From Salinimicrobium profundisediminis (GTDB lineage Bacteria; Bacteroidota; Bacteroidia; Flavobacteriales; Flavobacteriaceae): a stretch of DNA of 64,000 nucleotides. The position numbers and the translations under genes are program-made. Below, piece by piece: positions 6,738 through 16,120 of the stretch (position 1 is the first letter of the stretch; each line of letters begins with the position of its first letter). The stretch spans positions 1-64,000 of the forward strand of contig NZ_JAPJDA010000014.1 of the NCBI RefSeq assembly GCF_026241755.1, read 5' to 3'. The notes beneath the pieces were generated by a model that saw nothing but the letters and a program-made list of their open reading frames with translations, ran no database searches and was not told where the DNA came from.

Positions 6738-8318
6738 ATGCAACTAGCCAATCCACTACATATACTCTTAATTATCGTTTTGACAGCTTCAGTATTTTAT
6801 GGACTGTATCGGATTTCCAAATATGCCTTTTTCATAAATACTGTGCTGCTTTTGGGACTGATAGCCTATTTGTATTATCCGCATAATACGATAAAAGCAC
6901 TACTTTATTTAGGTTGTCCTTTATTGTTGGTCAATACGGTATTTTACGTTTTTCTGCATAAACCGGATTTAAAGCAAAATACCTCTGACAAATATCGGGT
7001 AACTTTTAAAACGGACAGGAAAAATTTTAAAATTGAAAACATCAAACGTGGAGCTTCGATTATTGGATCTGCCGGAAGTGGAAAAACCGAAAGCGTGGTT
7101 TACGGATTTTTAAAACATTTCCAGAAACATGATTTCTGTGGGGTTATTCACGACTATAAGGATTTTGAGCTAACCGAAATGGCGTACCCACTTTTTAAAA
7201 ATCCAGATATTCCTTTTCGTATTATCTCTTTTGACAAAATTATCCATAGGGTAAACCCTATAGCACCCAGATATCTCGAAAACGAAGAAAGTGTGAATGA
7301 GATTTCGAGGGTACTTATTGAAAATCTTCTGGAACAGCGGGAATCGGGAATTACAGGATCCTCTAAATTTTTTAACGATGCTGCGGAAGGATTGATTGGT
7401 GGATTGATCTGGAAACTGAAAACATCTTATCCGCATTTCTGTACCTTACCACATCTAATAGCCATTTATCAGTTTCTGGATACCGATAGTCTCATAAAGT
7501 TTTTAGAGACCAATACCACCTCCAGAGCGATGGCAGATGCGTTTATTAGCGGCAAAGATTCCGAAAGGCAGACAGCAGGGGTAAAGAGTACCCTGGCCAA
7601 TGCTCTGAAACGTATCAGTACACAAAACATATTTATGGCCCTTTCCGCAGATGAAGTGCCATTAAATATTAATAACCCGGAAAATCCTGCTGTGATTTCA
7701 GTAGTGAACAATCCTAAATTTGAAACCTCCTATTCCCCTGTAATTGCCACCATAATCCACACGATTACAAAGCAAATGAGTGTACGCAATTCAAATTCTT
7801 CCTTTCTTTTAATGGAAGAAGCACCAACCATTCGGTTATTGAATATGCACCGCATTCCGGCTACCTTAAGAAGTTATGATATAGCAACTGTTTATGTAAT
7901 GCAGGACAAGATCCAGAACGATATGATGTATGGAGATAAAGCGAGTAAAGCTATTTTAAGCAACCTTTCCTATCAATTCTTCGGAAAGGTCAATGATCCT
8001 GATACTGCAAAATACTATGAACGCTTCTTTGAAATCATAAAAAAAGAAACAACCAGCATCAACCGAGGTTACAGTCTTGACTTTGATACACGCATTACTA
8101 CCGGGGAACGGGAAATTCCTAAAATACGGGCTGATGCTTTTTTCCGTTTAAAGCAGGGGGAGTTTATTACCTATGCGGATGGGGAAGATAAAAAAGTGCA
8201 GTTTAAATTGCAGAGAATTCAGAGGCAGCTTCCGGATGAATTAAGGCAGTTTTCCAAGGCTGATTTAGCAGCTAATTTTGAAAGAGTTTATCAGGAAGTG
8301 AGATCAATTTTTAATTAA
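6738..8318 (+). CDS. Type IV coupling protein (TraG/VirD4-like ATPase)
   Basis: A 526-residue inner-membrane ATPase. Three hydrophobic segments in the first 80 residues anchor it. The Walker A motif GSAGSGKT lies at 110-117 and Walker B is at about 355-360 (FLLMEEAP). It would link the relaxosome (relaxase bound to DNA) to the mating pore and drive DNA through. It is the third gene of the mobilisation operon. The mating-pore genes that it should contact lie downstream on the other strand, beyond the inserted AAA/protease pair. Confidence 0.88.
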   Translation: MQLANPLHILLIIVLTASVFYGLYRISKYAFFINTVLLLGLIAYLYYPHNTIKALLYLGCPLLLVNTVFYVFLHKPDLKQNTSDKYRVTFKTDRKNFKIENIKRGASIIGSAGSGKTESVVYGFLKHFQKHDFCGVIHDYKDFELTEMAYPLFKNPDIPFRIISFDKIIHRVNPIAPRYLENEESVNEISRVLIENLLEQRESGITGSSKFFNDAAEGLIGGLIWKLKTSYPHFCTLPHLIAIYQFLDTDSLIKFLETNTTSRAMADAFISGKDSERQTAGVKSTLANALKRISTQNIFMALSADEVPLNINNPENPAVISVVNNPKFETSYSPVIATIIHTITKQMSVRNSNSSFLLMEEAPTIRLLNMHRIPATLRSYDIATVYVMQDKIQNDMMYGDKASKAILSNLSYQFFGKVNDPDTAKYYERFFEIIKKETTSINRGYSLDFDTRITTGEREIPKIRADAFFRLKQGEFITYADGEDKKVQFKLQRIQRQLPDELRQFSKADLAANFERVYQEVRSIFN

Positions 8319-8343
8319 ATTATAGTTTAACAAATCAGAATAT

Positions 8344-8351
8344 TATATTTG
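8344..8351 (+). promoter_or_regulatory. -7 promoter box right before the AAA ATPase gene
   Basis: TATATTTG matches the Bacteroidota -7 element TAnnTTTG exactly and ends 5 bases before the ATG at 8357. Transcription would then start at or next to the A of the start codon, giving a leaderless message. A clear TTTG -33 box is not visible at the expected distance, so this remains a candidate. Confidence 0.4.
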
Positions 8352-8356
8352 TACAA

Positions 8357-9337
8357 ATGGCAAGAGCAGATTTATTATTAAAATTAGTTAAGGCCGGAAC
8401 TAACGGAGACAATACCCTTTTTAGAAAGGTTGTTGAATCTATAATTGCCGAAGAAAAGAGTAAACAACATCATATTGTAGCTCAACAATTATTAGATGCA
8501 CTTTCCAAAGCCTCTAAGCCTCAATCCAACCAACCTATACATAATCGTTTACTGGAAGATGGATTAGACAGTTTTTTATATCGCATTTACCCTCAAAAGA
8601 CTTTGGATGATGTGATTTTAAATTATGAAAATCAAGCCGTCATTCAAGACCTTATCCAGGAACATCATCGTAGTGACTTATTGAGATCCTATAATTTAGA
8701 ACCTAGAAATCGTATTCTATTGGCAGGTCCTCCTGGAAATGGAAAAACTTCTCTCGCAGAAGTCATAGCTCAATCTTTAATGATTCCATATTACGTTGTA
8801 AGGTATGATGGAATAATTGGTAGTTATCTAGGAGAAACCGCTACTCGGCTTAAAACAACTTTTGATTTTATTAGAACCCAAGAATGTGTTTTATTTTTTG
8901 ATGAATTTGACACTATAGGAAAAGAACGCGGAGACATTCACGAAACGGGTGAGATTAAAAGAGTTGTAAGTTCTTTACTTCTTCAGATTGATCGTTTGCC
9001 GAGTTATGTAGTAGTTGTCGCAGCAACTAATCACGCCGAACTTCTAGATAGGGCTGTATGGAGAAGATTTCAAGTAAGATTGGAATTAAAAGCTCCGGAT
9101 AAGTCAATGATAAAGATTTGGCTCAAAAACTTTGAACAGCGAGTTAAATACGATTTGCAATATCCTATTGATAAAATAGCAAATAAGCTTGAAGGTCTTA
9201 ATTTTGCGGAGATTGAAGAATTCATCCTCGATGTTGAACGTAAATATATATTGTCGCTCCCTGACGTAAACGTAAAAAGGTTAGTGGATGAATGCCTTGT
9301 TCAAATGGAGCATAAATATTCCTTAGGGAATGGTTAA
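8357..9337 (+). CDS. AAA+ ATPase, IetA-like partner of a subtilisin-like protease
   Basis: A 326-residue single AAA+ module with a helical N-terminal part (about 1-90). Walker A is GPPGNGKTS starting at residue 124, Walker B is LFFDEFD with D182 and E183, and the sensor/arginine-finger region is AATNHAELLDRAVWRRF. It resembles FtsH/proteasome-type AAA domains without their partner domains. The protease gene starts inside its last codons (8-bp overlap), so the two proteins are translationally coupled. An AAA ATPase followed by a subtilisin-like protease is the architecture of the ietAS anti-phage system. The pair is inserted between the coupling protein and the mating-pore operon, and its base composition is more AT-rich to the eye than the flanking tra genes. 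Confidence 0.8.
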   Translation: MARADLLLKLVKAGTNGDNTLFRKVVESIIAEEKSKQHHIVAQQLLDALSKASKPQSNQPIHNRLLEDGLDSFLYRIYPQKTLDDVILNYENQAVIQDLIQEHHRSDLLRSYNLEPRNRILLAGPPGNGKTSLAEVIAQSLMIPYYVVRYDGIIGSYLGETATRLKTTFDFIRTQECVLFFDEFDTIGKERGDIHETGEIKRVVSSLLLQIDRLPSYVVVVAATNHAELLDRAVWRRFQVRLELKAPDKSMIKIWLKNFEQRVKYDLQYPIDKIANKLEGLNFAEIEEFILDVERKYILSLPDVNVKRLVDECLVQMEHKYSLGNG

Positions 9338-11942
9338 AAAACCACTTCTTTTGTTCCCATTCCCTATAAGTGCGGAAAAATCTAAAAAACAAGGTTTTCC
9401 GGGTAAAATGTTTATCCCAACCAAAACTCAACAAATTCAGAGAAATGAATTAAAGATAACGGAATTAGATCGTGTACTTTCTAATAGGTCAGCTTCACTA
9501 CAAAAGGAAGCAGGGAATATTATCCCTGAAATGATCTTGGTGTTAGAAACTGCCGGAGAAATAAAAGATTTTTTTAAAGCTGTGAAAAAGACTCCAGGAA
9601 TGGAGTTTTTAGCTGAATATGAGACTGAGTTCGAGGCAGAAGATGATTTCTATAACATAGATAAAAACGGTAATAGATCTGAAGAAAATGTGGATGCCAG
9701 ATTTTACCTCACTATGACCAACCAAAGGGCACTTAAAGAACTTCAGAAATATTGGCGAGAATATAAGAAAGATAAAGAAAAACAAAATTTTAAGCGAGGG
9801 ACTGCAAAATTCAGATCGCTTTTTGAACAATTAAAGGATATTAGGCCCTATAATGTTAGTGATAGGGTACGTGATACAGGTATTGAAAAATATATTCAGG
9901 AAAGAAAATTATACGATTTTGATTTCGTAAGATTTGAAATAGAATTGGCCTTTAAAGGTAGTGACCAAGCCAATCGAAAAGCCTATGAAGAAGTAACCCG
10001 TTTACTGAATTTACATAACGGAGAAGAAGTGAAAGGTTCAAGGACTATAATCTCCGAGATATCATATCACGCTTTTATTGCAAGAGCTCCGATTCAAGTA
10101 TTTGATGATCTTACGGAGAATACGAATATTTCCTTTTTAAAATCGCAACAAATTTTGTTTTTTCGTCCTGTAGGACAGATGGTTTTTGAAACTCCTGAAG
10201 ATATTGAGCAATTAAAAAAGTTGCCCAATGTTGAAGAAAATGATGAACTACCCACAGATGGCCATCCAGTCATTGCACTTTTTGATGGTCTTCCCTTAGC
10301 AAATCATTCTCTATTAGAAAATAGATTACAAATTGATGATCCTGATGGTTTCTCCAGTAATTATACGGGTAATCAAAGATTTCACGGTACCGCAATGGCT
10401 TCTCTTATTATTCACGGTGATTTAGATAATGAGAAAAAATCGATATTAAAAAGACCCTTATATGTCCGCCCTATAATGAAATTGGACACACAACTTTATC
10501 AAGGAGAATGTCTTCCAGATGACGTTTTACCAATAGATTTAGTGCATAGGGCTGTTCTAAGAATGAAAGTGGGAGATGCGGACAATCCTCCAGTAGCCCC
10601 TGAGGTAAAGATCATTAATTTTTCTATTGGAGACGCTTTTAGACCTTTCTTAAACAATATGAGCTCTTGGGCAAAATTACTGGATTGGCTTTCTTATCAA
10701 TACGATATCTTATTTGTAATTAGTGCAGGAAATTTTAGTGACGATATCGCTTTGGAAATCCCAGATGATGAATTTGATAATCTCTCTGATGATGAAGTAC
10801 AAAAATTAGCTTTAGAGGAAATAGTTAGGACAAATTTTAATAGAAAGATTTTGGCACCAGCTGAATCAATAAATTCTATTACAGTTGGTGCGGCACATTT
10901 TGATTTCTCAAAGCCTAATAATTTATACCAAAGGAAAAATCTGATTAAGTCATCCTCCTTATTATCTCCAATAAGCCGGATTGGTTTTGGTTTCCGAAGG
11001 AGCATAAAGCCAGAGATTATAACGTCAGGTGGGCGGAAGTTATTTCGGAAATCTCCAATTCAAAATTTACCAGGGAAAACGGTTCTTAAATTAGAATCTA
11101 TCCCATTTAATGTAAATCCTCCCGGAAACAGATCTGCATTTCCAGGTAGTCCAGGACAAATAAATAAGTCTGGGTATTTATGTGGTACTTCAAATGCAGC
11201 AGCTTTGACATCTCGTCTTGCTGCCCAACTTTATGATGTTTTAATTTCTATAAATAATTCTGGAGATAAATCTATACCATCAGATTTTCTTACTGTAATT
11301 ATTAAAAGTTTATTGGTACATAGTGCTAGTTGGAGTAAAAGTTCAGATTTTTTATTGCAACTAATTAAGGATTTACCAGGCTCAGCTGCAAATACTTCAA
11401 AAAAAAACGTATTGCCTTATCTAGGGTATGGGGGTATAGATCCAGAACGCATTTTATATTGCACTGAGAAACGAGTAACCATTATCGGATTCGGAAAGCT
11501 TTACGATGGTCAAGCCCATTTATATAGATTTCCATTGCCGCCATCACTTACTAAGGGGAGGATTGATAAAAAACTGACAATAACTTTAGCCTACAATAGT
11601 CCTCTAAATTTTAAAACAAGACAATATCGTAAAGCACAATTATTTTTTGATAATCTTAAACATAATAATCATCTCGAATTAGATAGATCATATTATGATT
11701 TCCGAACCACACAATTAGGAACTGTGCAACACGATATTCTTATTGGGGACAAGGCTGACGTCTTTGTTGATGGAGATTTTTTAGAAATAAAAGTGAATTG
11801 CAGAGAAGACGCATCTGAGCTTGGAAAACTGTCAATTAAATATGGATTGTCTGTTACTTTAGAAGTCAAGGAAAATAATGACATAAAAATTTATGAAGAA
11901 ATTAGGCAACGAGTTCAAACACGAATTAGGCCTACTCTATAA
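9330..11942 (+). CDS. Subtilisin-like (S8) serine protease, IetS-like
   Basis: An 870-residue protein with the S8 catalytic triad in order: D319 in VIALFDGLP, H352 in RFHGTAMAS, and S621 in CGTSNAAAL (the usual GTSMA box has Asn for Met). The 300-residue N-terminal region has no known domain and the C-terminal 200 residues look beta-rich. There is no signal peptide, so it should act in the cytoplasm, like other phage-defence proteases. It overlaps the AAA ATPase gene by 8 bp. Its 3' end is only 17 bp from the convergent lipoprotein gene. It probably works as the effector that the ATPase controls; the target protein is unknown. Confidence 0.82.
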   Translation: MVKKPLLLFPFPISAEKSKKQGFPGKMFIPTKTQQIQRNELKITELDRVLSNRSASLQKEAGNIIPEMILVLETAGEIKDFFKAVKKTPGMEFLAEYETEFEAEDDFYNIDKNGNRSEENVDARFYLTMTNQRALKELQKYWREYKKDKEKQNFKRGTAKFRSLFEQLKDIRPYNVSDRVRDTGIEKYIQERKLYDFDFVRFEIELAFKGSDQANRKAYEEVTRLLNLHNGEEVKGSRTIISEISYHAFIARAPIQVFDDLTENTNISFLKSQQILFFRPVGQMVFETPEDIEQLKKLPNVEENDELPTDGHPVIALFDGLPLANHSLLENRLQIDDPDGFSSNYTGNQRFHGTAMASLIIHGDLDNEKKSILKRPLYVRPIMKLDTQLYQGECLPDDVLPIDLVHRAVLRMKVGDADNPPVAPEVKIINFSIGDAFRPFLNNMSSWAKLLDWLSYQYDILFVISAGNFSDDIALEIPDDEFDNLSDDEVQKLALEEIVRTNFNRKILAPAESINSITVGAAHFDFSKPNNLYQRKNLIKSSSLLSPISRIGFGFRRSIKPEIITSGGRKLFRKSPIQNLPGKTVLKLESIPFNVNPPGNRSAFPGSPGQINKSGYLCGTSNAAALTSRLAAQLYDVLISINNSGDKSIPSDFLTVIIKSLLVHSASWSKSSDFLLQLIKDLPGSAANTSKKNVLPYLGYGGIDPERILYCTEKRVTIIGFGKLYDGQAHLYRFPLPPSLTKGRIDKKLTITLAYNSPLNFKTRQYRKAQLFFDNLKHNNHLELDRSYYDFRTTQLGTVQHDILIGDKADVFVDGDFLEIKVNCREDASELGKLSIKYGLSVTLEVKENNDIKIYEEIRQRVQTRIRPTL

Positions 11943-11958
11943 ATTCAAAAATTATTTT

Positions 11959-12324
11959 TCAAAAAGGTCCTTTCTCCCTCGCTCCTTGCTGCGTAACCTT
12001 CCAGTTTCCATCAATTTTTAAAAGCTTAAATAGCTCAGGGTTTTCTTCATAAGATGTGGTGAATCTAACCCAAGCTATTTCATTATCGGTGGTTTCTTCC
12101 AGCACTTCAAAATTGGAATTCCCCGATTTGCCTGCCGCCATCAAATCTTGTACCGATTTAAGACCTTCGTAGCCTTCTGGGGTAGTATATTTTTTCAAGG
12201 TCTCATTATCCTTATTGTAGAAACTTTCAACTACAATTTTTGAAGTTTCGCTTGGTGAAAGGTCTTGTTTTCCGGTACAGGCAAGGAATAAGAAGGCTAT
12301 TGAGTATATGACGACGTTTTTCAT
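11959..12324 (-). CDS. Small lipoprotein, DUF4878-like, end of the tra operon
   Basis: A 121-residue protein with a lipoprotein signal (MKNVVIYSIAFLFLACTG, lipobox LFLAC, Cys16). A small NTF2-like domain follows, of the DUF4878 kind (SPSETSKIVVESFYNKD near the start, GNWKVTQQG near the end). It should be anchored to a membrane facing the periplasm. It lies 7 bases after traN and is probably the last gene of the mating-pore operon. Its task there is unknown; a structural or exclusion role is possible. Confidence 0.7.
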   Translation of the reverse strand: MKNVVIYSIAFLFLACTGKQDLSPSETSKIVVESFYNKDNETLKKYTTPEGYEGLKSVQDLMAAGKSGNSNFEVLEETTDNEIAWVRFTTSYEENPELFKLLKIDGNWKVTQQGAREKGPF

Positions 12325-12331
12325 TGCATTG

Positions 12332-13165
12332 CTAATTAGGGTTGTTGATAAATCTATGCGATACTTTTAATTTTAAGCCTCTTTCCCCGTTCTTTTCATT
12401 TAGCTCTAAAACCGCTCTGCGGTCATTGCTTATTGAAAACTTTGGTAGAACGTAAATCAATCTTACGGTTTCGTTTTCGGCTACTGTGGAAGGCAACTTA
12501 TATTTGAAAATCGGCTCTTGATAAAGACGTTGCAATGATTTCTTTTTTCCTTTTTGTTTCGTTTCAACCGCAAGTTTCAAAAAATTTAGATCGTAATCCA
12601 AAGTAGATTTATTTTCAATCTGGATCACGAAGTAAAGTTCTTCTTTATCGAAAACAATGTTCTCAATACTTAAAACGATGCCCTCATTACGCTTTTTTAT
12701 CCGGTTAATCCGTTGCTTTCGATCAAGTAGATAGGAACAGAATTTTTTGTAATAATAGATCTTGTTTCCTAACTCTATCTTGGACTCATCACTTTTAGCT
12801 GAATCAGGAGCAATAGGCTTTTCGTTGCCGATGCTACTGGATTTTGGGATGAAATAATTCAGCGTGGAAAGCTGTTTTTTATACTTAACAATATACGAAA
12901 AAACTGCACCATTTTTATTGACCACCAGAAGATTACTTTCTTTTCCCGGCTTTGCCTGAAGCAGTCCAAAGTATTGTTCTTTCTCCCGATTATAAGTAAA
13001 TACAAAATTTTCTGATCCCGTAATTCCTTGACGGATGGGTTCTGGAAAAAACAATGCTACATTCTTTTGGTCATTAGCATAAATGGTATCAAGAGTAATA
13101 GGTTGTTGCGCAGAAGCTTTGCTAAAAGCCAAAACAAAGGCTATAATTAAGATATAAGCTTTCAT
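12332..13165 (-). CDS. traN: Conjugative transposon protein TraN (DUF4138-like)
   Basis: A 277-residue exported protein with a signal peptide (MKAYILIIAFVLAFSKASAQ, cleavage after ASA). Beta-rich segments similar to the VirB9-like TraN family follow, including TLDTIYANDQKNVALFFPEPIRQGI near the N-terminus and a DRRAVLELNEKNGERGLKLKV segment near the C-terminus. TraN is thought to form part of the periplasmic/outer-membrane ring of the mating pore. Its start overlaps the traM stop by 4 bases, which fits coupled translation. Confidence 0.85.
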   Translation of the reverse strand: MKAYILIIAFVLAFSKASAQQPITLDTIYANDQKNVALFFPEPIRQGITGSENFVFTYNREKEQYFGLLQAKPGKESNLLVVNKNGAVFSYIVKYKKQLSTLNYFIPKSSSIGNEKPIAPDSAKSDESKIELGNKIYYYKKFCSYLLDRKQRINRIKKRNEGIVLSIENIVFDKEELYFVIQIENKSTLDYDLNFLKLAVETKQKGKKKSLQRLYQEPIFKYKLPSTVAENETVRLIYVLPKFSISNDRRAVLELNEKNGERGLKLKVSHRFINNPN

Positions 13166-14091
13166 AATTTAGGTTTTAAAATTAGTCTATAATTGTTGAG
13201 CACGGTAACCTTTAAGTTCCGGTTGTTGCGCTTGAGTAATTTGGTTATACCACTCACTTGCGGTACGCTAGGGATGTTGATATCCCCTAAAATATCATCT
13301 AAGACTTCATTAGTGGCCTCTGCGCGAAAACTATTTTCCACGTATATTCCCTCACTTCCATCCTGAAGATCGAAGGCTTTAAGTTTTGTGGGATGGTGAT
13401 GGATATTTTCGATTTCAATTAATACCCGATGGGGTTGAAAACTGATAAAGCCAAAAACGTACGTGTTCTTTGGAATGCTTTTGTTATTAATGGTTGCGGC
13501 TTTGGTCAAGCGCATTCGCAAACGAGAATTGACCTTCACCACTTGATCACCATCCACGGCCGCATAGATGACGGCATCCGTTGTTCCGGAAATGGAAATA
13601 TCACTTTCCTTTGGATCAGAGGCAAAGAACAACTGATGTTCCAGTCCCAATTCCTTAGCAGCAATTTTTTGTTCAGCTTTTATTTCTGCGGAGTCAACTA
13701 GGTTTGCGACTTTGGCAACAGTTTTCTTAACGCCAATATTCTGATAATTTTTTTCGGAATACTTAATTTTCCCTGCGGAGTAAATACTATCTACAATGCG
13801 CTCCTTTTCTTTTTCAGGTAAATCCACATCATAAAAACCCAAGGAATCAATCAGCTTTTCATTGTAGATGCTTGGTGCGTTGGTTTCCTTCACTTCCTTC
13901 AAATCGTTGATTGCATCCAGTTTGGAATTGTATTCTTTTTGACTTTCTTCCAGTGCGGGAACAGATGTCTCTTTAAGGTTCTCGTTTTCGCTTTCGTCAT
14001 CACCCATTACCATCACGGAATAGGAAATAAGAAATAGGAATATCACGGCCAAAACTGCCGCAAAGACTATTTTATTCTTTTCAATTTTCAT
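13162..14091 (-). CDS. traM: Conjugative transposon protein TraM
   Basis: A 309-residue protein with one N-terminal membrane helix (about 8-28) and a long charged linker. Its C-terminal beta domain includes AVDGDQVVKVNSRLRMRL and NKSIPKNTYVFGF, and ends LLKRNNRNLKVTVLNNYRLIL. This is the TraM family of Bacteroidota conjugation systems, functionally like VirB10, bridging inner and outer membrane. It overlaps traK by 11 bases and traN by 4, so the three are tightly coupled. Confidence 0.85.
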   Translation of the reverse strand: MKIEKNKIVFAAVLAVIFLFLISYSVMVMGDDESENENLKETSVPALEESQKEYNSKLDAINDLKEVKETNAPSIYNEKLIDSLGFYDVDLPEKEKERIVDSIYSAGKIKYSEKNYQNIGVKKTVAKVANLVDSAEIKAEQKIAAKELGLEHQLFFASDPKESDISISGTTDAVIYAAVDGDQVVKVNSRLRMRLTKAATINNKSIPKNTYVFGFISFQPHRVLIEIENIHHHPTKLKAFDLQDGSEGIYVENSFRAEATNEVLDDILGDINIPSVPQVSGITKLLKRNNRNLKVTVLNNYRLILKPKL

Positions 14092-14695
14092 GGGATATTT
14101 TCTTTAAGGTATTTTCAAAATAATTCGTAATCAATAACCCGTGTGGATTGTTAGGAAAGTTGCGGTCAACCGAAATTAGGTTTCCAGTAGATACCATTTC
14201 ATAGGTGTCGACAATTGACCCACGGTTGATTTCAAAAACAGCAACCGTTCTAAAACTGTAAGCCCCGTGTTTTTCTTCGATTTGGGAATCGATGCTAAGC
14301 ACCTTTTGAACTAGTGAATATTGCAACAAGCGATTATAAACACCATCCGCCTTTTTTTGTCGATAGAGGTTGTCCACAGAGCTATTGCCGAGCCATAGTG
14401 CCTTTTCCAAGTTCTTTTCATAATTGCTTGCATCGATGTTGTAGAAATAATTGTGAAAAAGCTGTAAATGAGCCAAGGCTTCAACTTTATAGTTTTCCTT
14501 TTGAGTAACAAGTTTTAATGGAATGATACTTCCATCGGTATTGATGGCAAAAGCATTGTTCAAGGCCTTTTTATTAATGTTATATGCCATCCAAACGGCA
14601 AAGAAGCTGGATAATGAGGAACAGATGATGACGGCCAAGACGATAAACCTATTTATTCTAAGGACGGCGTAAATATTTTTATAAGGTGTTTTCAT
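14081..14695 (-). CDS. traK: Conjugative transposon protein TraK (VirB8-like)
   Basis: A 204-residue protein with a single membrane helix at about 13-35 and a periplasmic domain. It contains the conserved NIDASNYEKNLEKALWLGN and QKKADGVYNRLLQ segments of TraK. The family fills the place of VirB8, a scaffold of the inner-membrane part of the pore. It sits in the expected order between traJ and traM, 10 bases after traJ. Confidence 0.88.
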   Translation of the reverse strand: MKTPYKNIYAVLRINRFIVLAVIICSSLSSFFAVWMAYNINKKALNNAFAINTDGSIIPLKLVTQKENYKVEALAHLQLFHNYFYNIDASNYEKNLEKALWLGNSSVDNLYRQKKADGVYNRLLQYSLVQKVLSIDSQIEEKHGAYSFRTVAVFEINRGSIVDTYEMVSTGNLISVDRNFPNNPHGLLITNYFENTLKKISHEN

Positions 14696-14705
14696 TGTAT
14701 TAGTT

Positions 14706-15548
14706 TTAGGCAGTAAATAATTTCAGGGTAAATGAAGTAGCGCGGCGATACAATTTGAACTTTAGGAAAACGATAAACCCTACCGAACCAAGCTGTACAA
14801 CTGGGGCAAAAAAGCCGCTGCCTACATCCGTCCCGAACAAGTTCGTCCAAAAGTTGGTGTTTATCTCAGTATAAATGGCATTGACAAAGACATTGACCAA
14901 GAAGAAGGCCGGTACCAGCATATAGACCGCTGTATACAATTTGAAAAAATTATAAGCCAGGGAACGGAATTTTTCAAAAACGGCCAGACTGATGACCAAT
15001 GGGAAAAACGCTTGCATAATCCCCAGTAGGAAAAAGCGTTCTGCCAAAAATAAGGGATAAATGAACAGATCTAGAATCCATAGGATAGTACTTCCTATAA
15101 AAGCGAATATTTTGAAACCAAAAAGGGGTGTTACCAAAGCTTCATAGAGCAATGCCATTGCAGCCTGAGCTGCTTTTATAATGTTTACTTCATCTTCAAT
15201 AGGAATATCCTGCATCTGTAAAGGAAGTAAAGCTGGGGCCGTGCCGCGATATTGGCCTTCAATGGCCACTAAAATACCATCAAAAAAGCCGAGAATTTGT
15301 GTCGAGAAAATTACCAGTAGCACGACAGCAAAGTTTTTGGCCAGTTCTCCAGGGCTTAACCCCCAGGTATAGCCATCCTTATCCGCAACGCCCTCACTGT
15401 ATTTTTTGAGGATATTGACTAAAAAGAAAAGGACGGCAAGCGTTTTCATTCCAGCAATGGTATATTGCGAGAAACTACTATTTTGTATGGTCTGGAAAAT
15501 GGTATCAACATATTCCAGACCTATTCCTAAGATGATATTAGCAGCCAT
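14706..15548 (-). CDS. traJ: Conjugative transposon protein TraJ (VirB6-like membrane protein)
   Basis: A 280-residue integral membrane protein with at least six hydrophobic segments, for example around residues 28-45, 85-105, 145-170 and 180-200. The VirB6-like TraJ proteins form the inner-membrane channel section of the mating pore. The gene follows the DUF4141 gene by 2 bases and precedes traK, the usual order. The protein is shorter than some TraJ proteins (300-370 residues), but both ends look intact. Confidence 0.85.
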   Translation of the reverse strand: MAANIILGIGLEYVDTIFQTIQNSSFSQYTIAGMKTLAVLFFLVNILKKYSEGVADKDGYTWGLSPGELAKNFAVVLLVIFSTQILGFFDGILVAIEGQYRGTAPALLPLQMQDIPIEDEVNIIKAAQAAMALLYEALVTPLFGFKIFAFIGSTILWILDLFIYPLFLAERFFLLGIMQAFFPLVISLAVFEKFRSLAYNFFKLYTAVYMLVPAFFLVNVFVNAIYTEINTNFWTNLFGTDVGSGFFAPVVQLGSVGFIVFLKFKLYRRATSFTLKLFTA

Positions 15549-15550
15549 AA

Positions 15551-16120
15551 TTAATATTCTGTTTCACGATTATTGATTTTATCCTGCATCTTTCGGAAAG
15601 AAATAATATCACGGTATCGCTTCGTTTTCAATGTAATTTCTGAAACCATAATTTTGGATTCTTCTTCCTTTTCTTTTAGGATATACGCACGGTCGGCATC
15701 GCTCATTTTGAGGTAATCGCTGGACAGGATTTCATCAATAAAGTCCATTGTTTCTAATGAGTTTTCTACAATGGAGCTAAAAGATTCAGTCACCCGTTGG
15801 ATTTCCTCTGGTTTGATATAGGGTGAGTTAAGAATGTCCTGTAAGTCATTCTGCATTACGTTGATAAGACGTTGATTGTTCCGGCCTATTTCCTGTACGG
15901 CTTTTAACTGCTTAACTACATTGTTTACTTTTTCAAGATTTTCTTTCTGCTGTTTCAGGAATTCAGCAGTTTTTAAAAGTTGGGAAGTCTGCTTTGCAGA
16001 TTCCACCAGCGACTTCACCAGGCTGATAAAGTTCGTATTATCGTAAACCGGCATTCCCTGGGCCCGGGTGTTTAGACTAAAAAAGATAGCCATTCCAAGA
16101 ATTAAAATTTTTGTTCTCAT
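15551..16120 (-). CDS. DUF4141-type conjugal transfer protein (TraI/VirB5-like)
   Basis: A 189-residue exported protein with a signal peptide (cleavage after TRA at about residue 20) and a long helical body (KTAEFLKQQKENLEKVNNV). Its position between the VirB4-like ATPase and TraJ and its helical character fit the DUF4141 family, called TraI in CTnDOT-type systems. The family is thought to play the VirB5-like, pilus-tip or adhesion role. It overlaps traG by 4 bases. Confidence 0.78.
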   Translation of the reverse strand: MRTKILILGMAIFFSLNTRAQGMPVYDNTNFISLVKSLVESAKQTSQLLKTAEFLKQQKENLEKVNNVVKQLKAVQEIGRNNQRLINVMQNDLQDILNSPYIKPEEIQRVTESFSSIVENSLETMDFIDEILSSDYLKMSDADRAYILKEKEEESKIMVSEITLKTKRYRDIISFRKMQDKINNRETEY

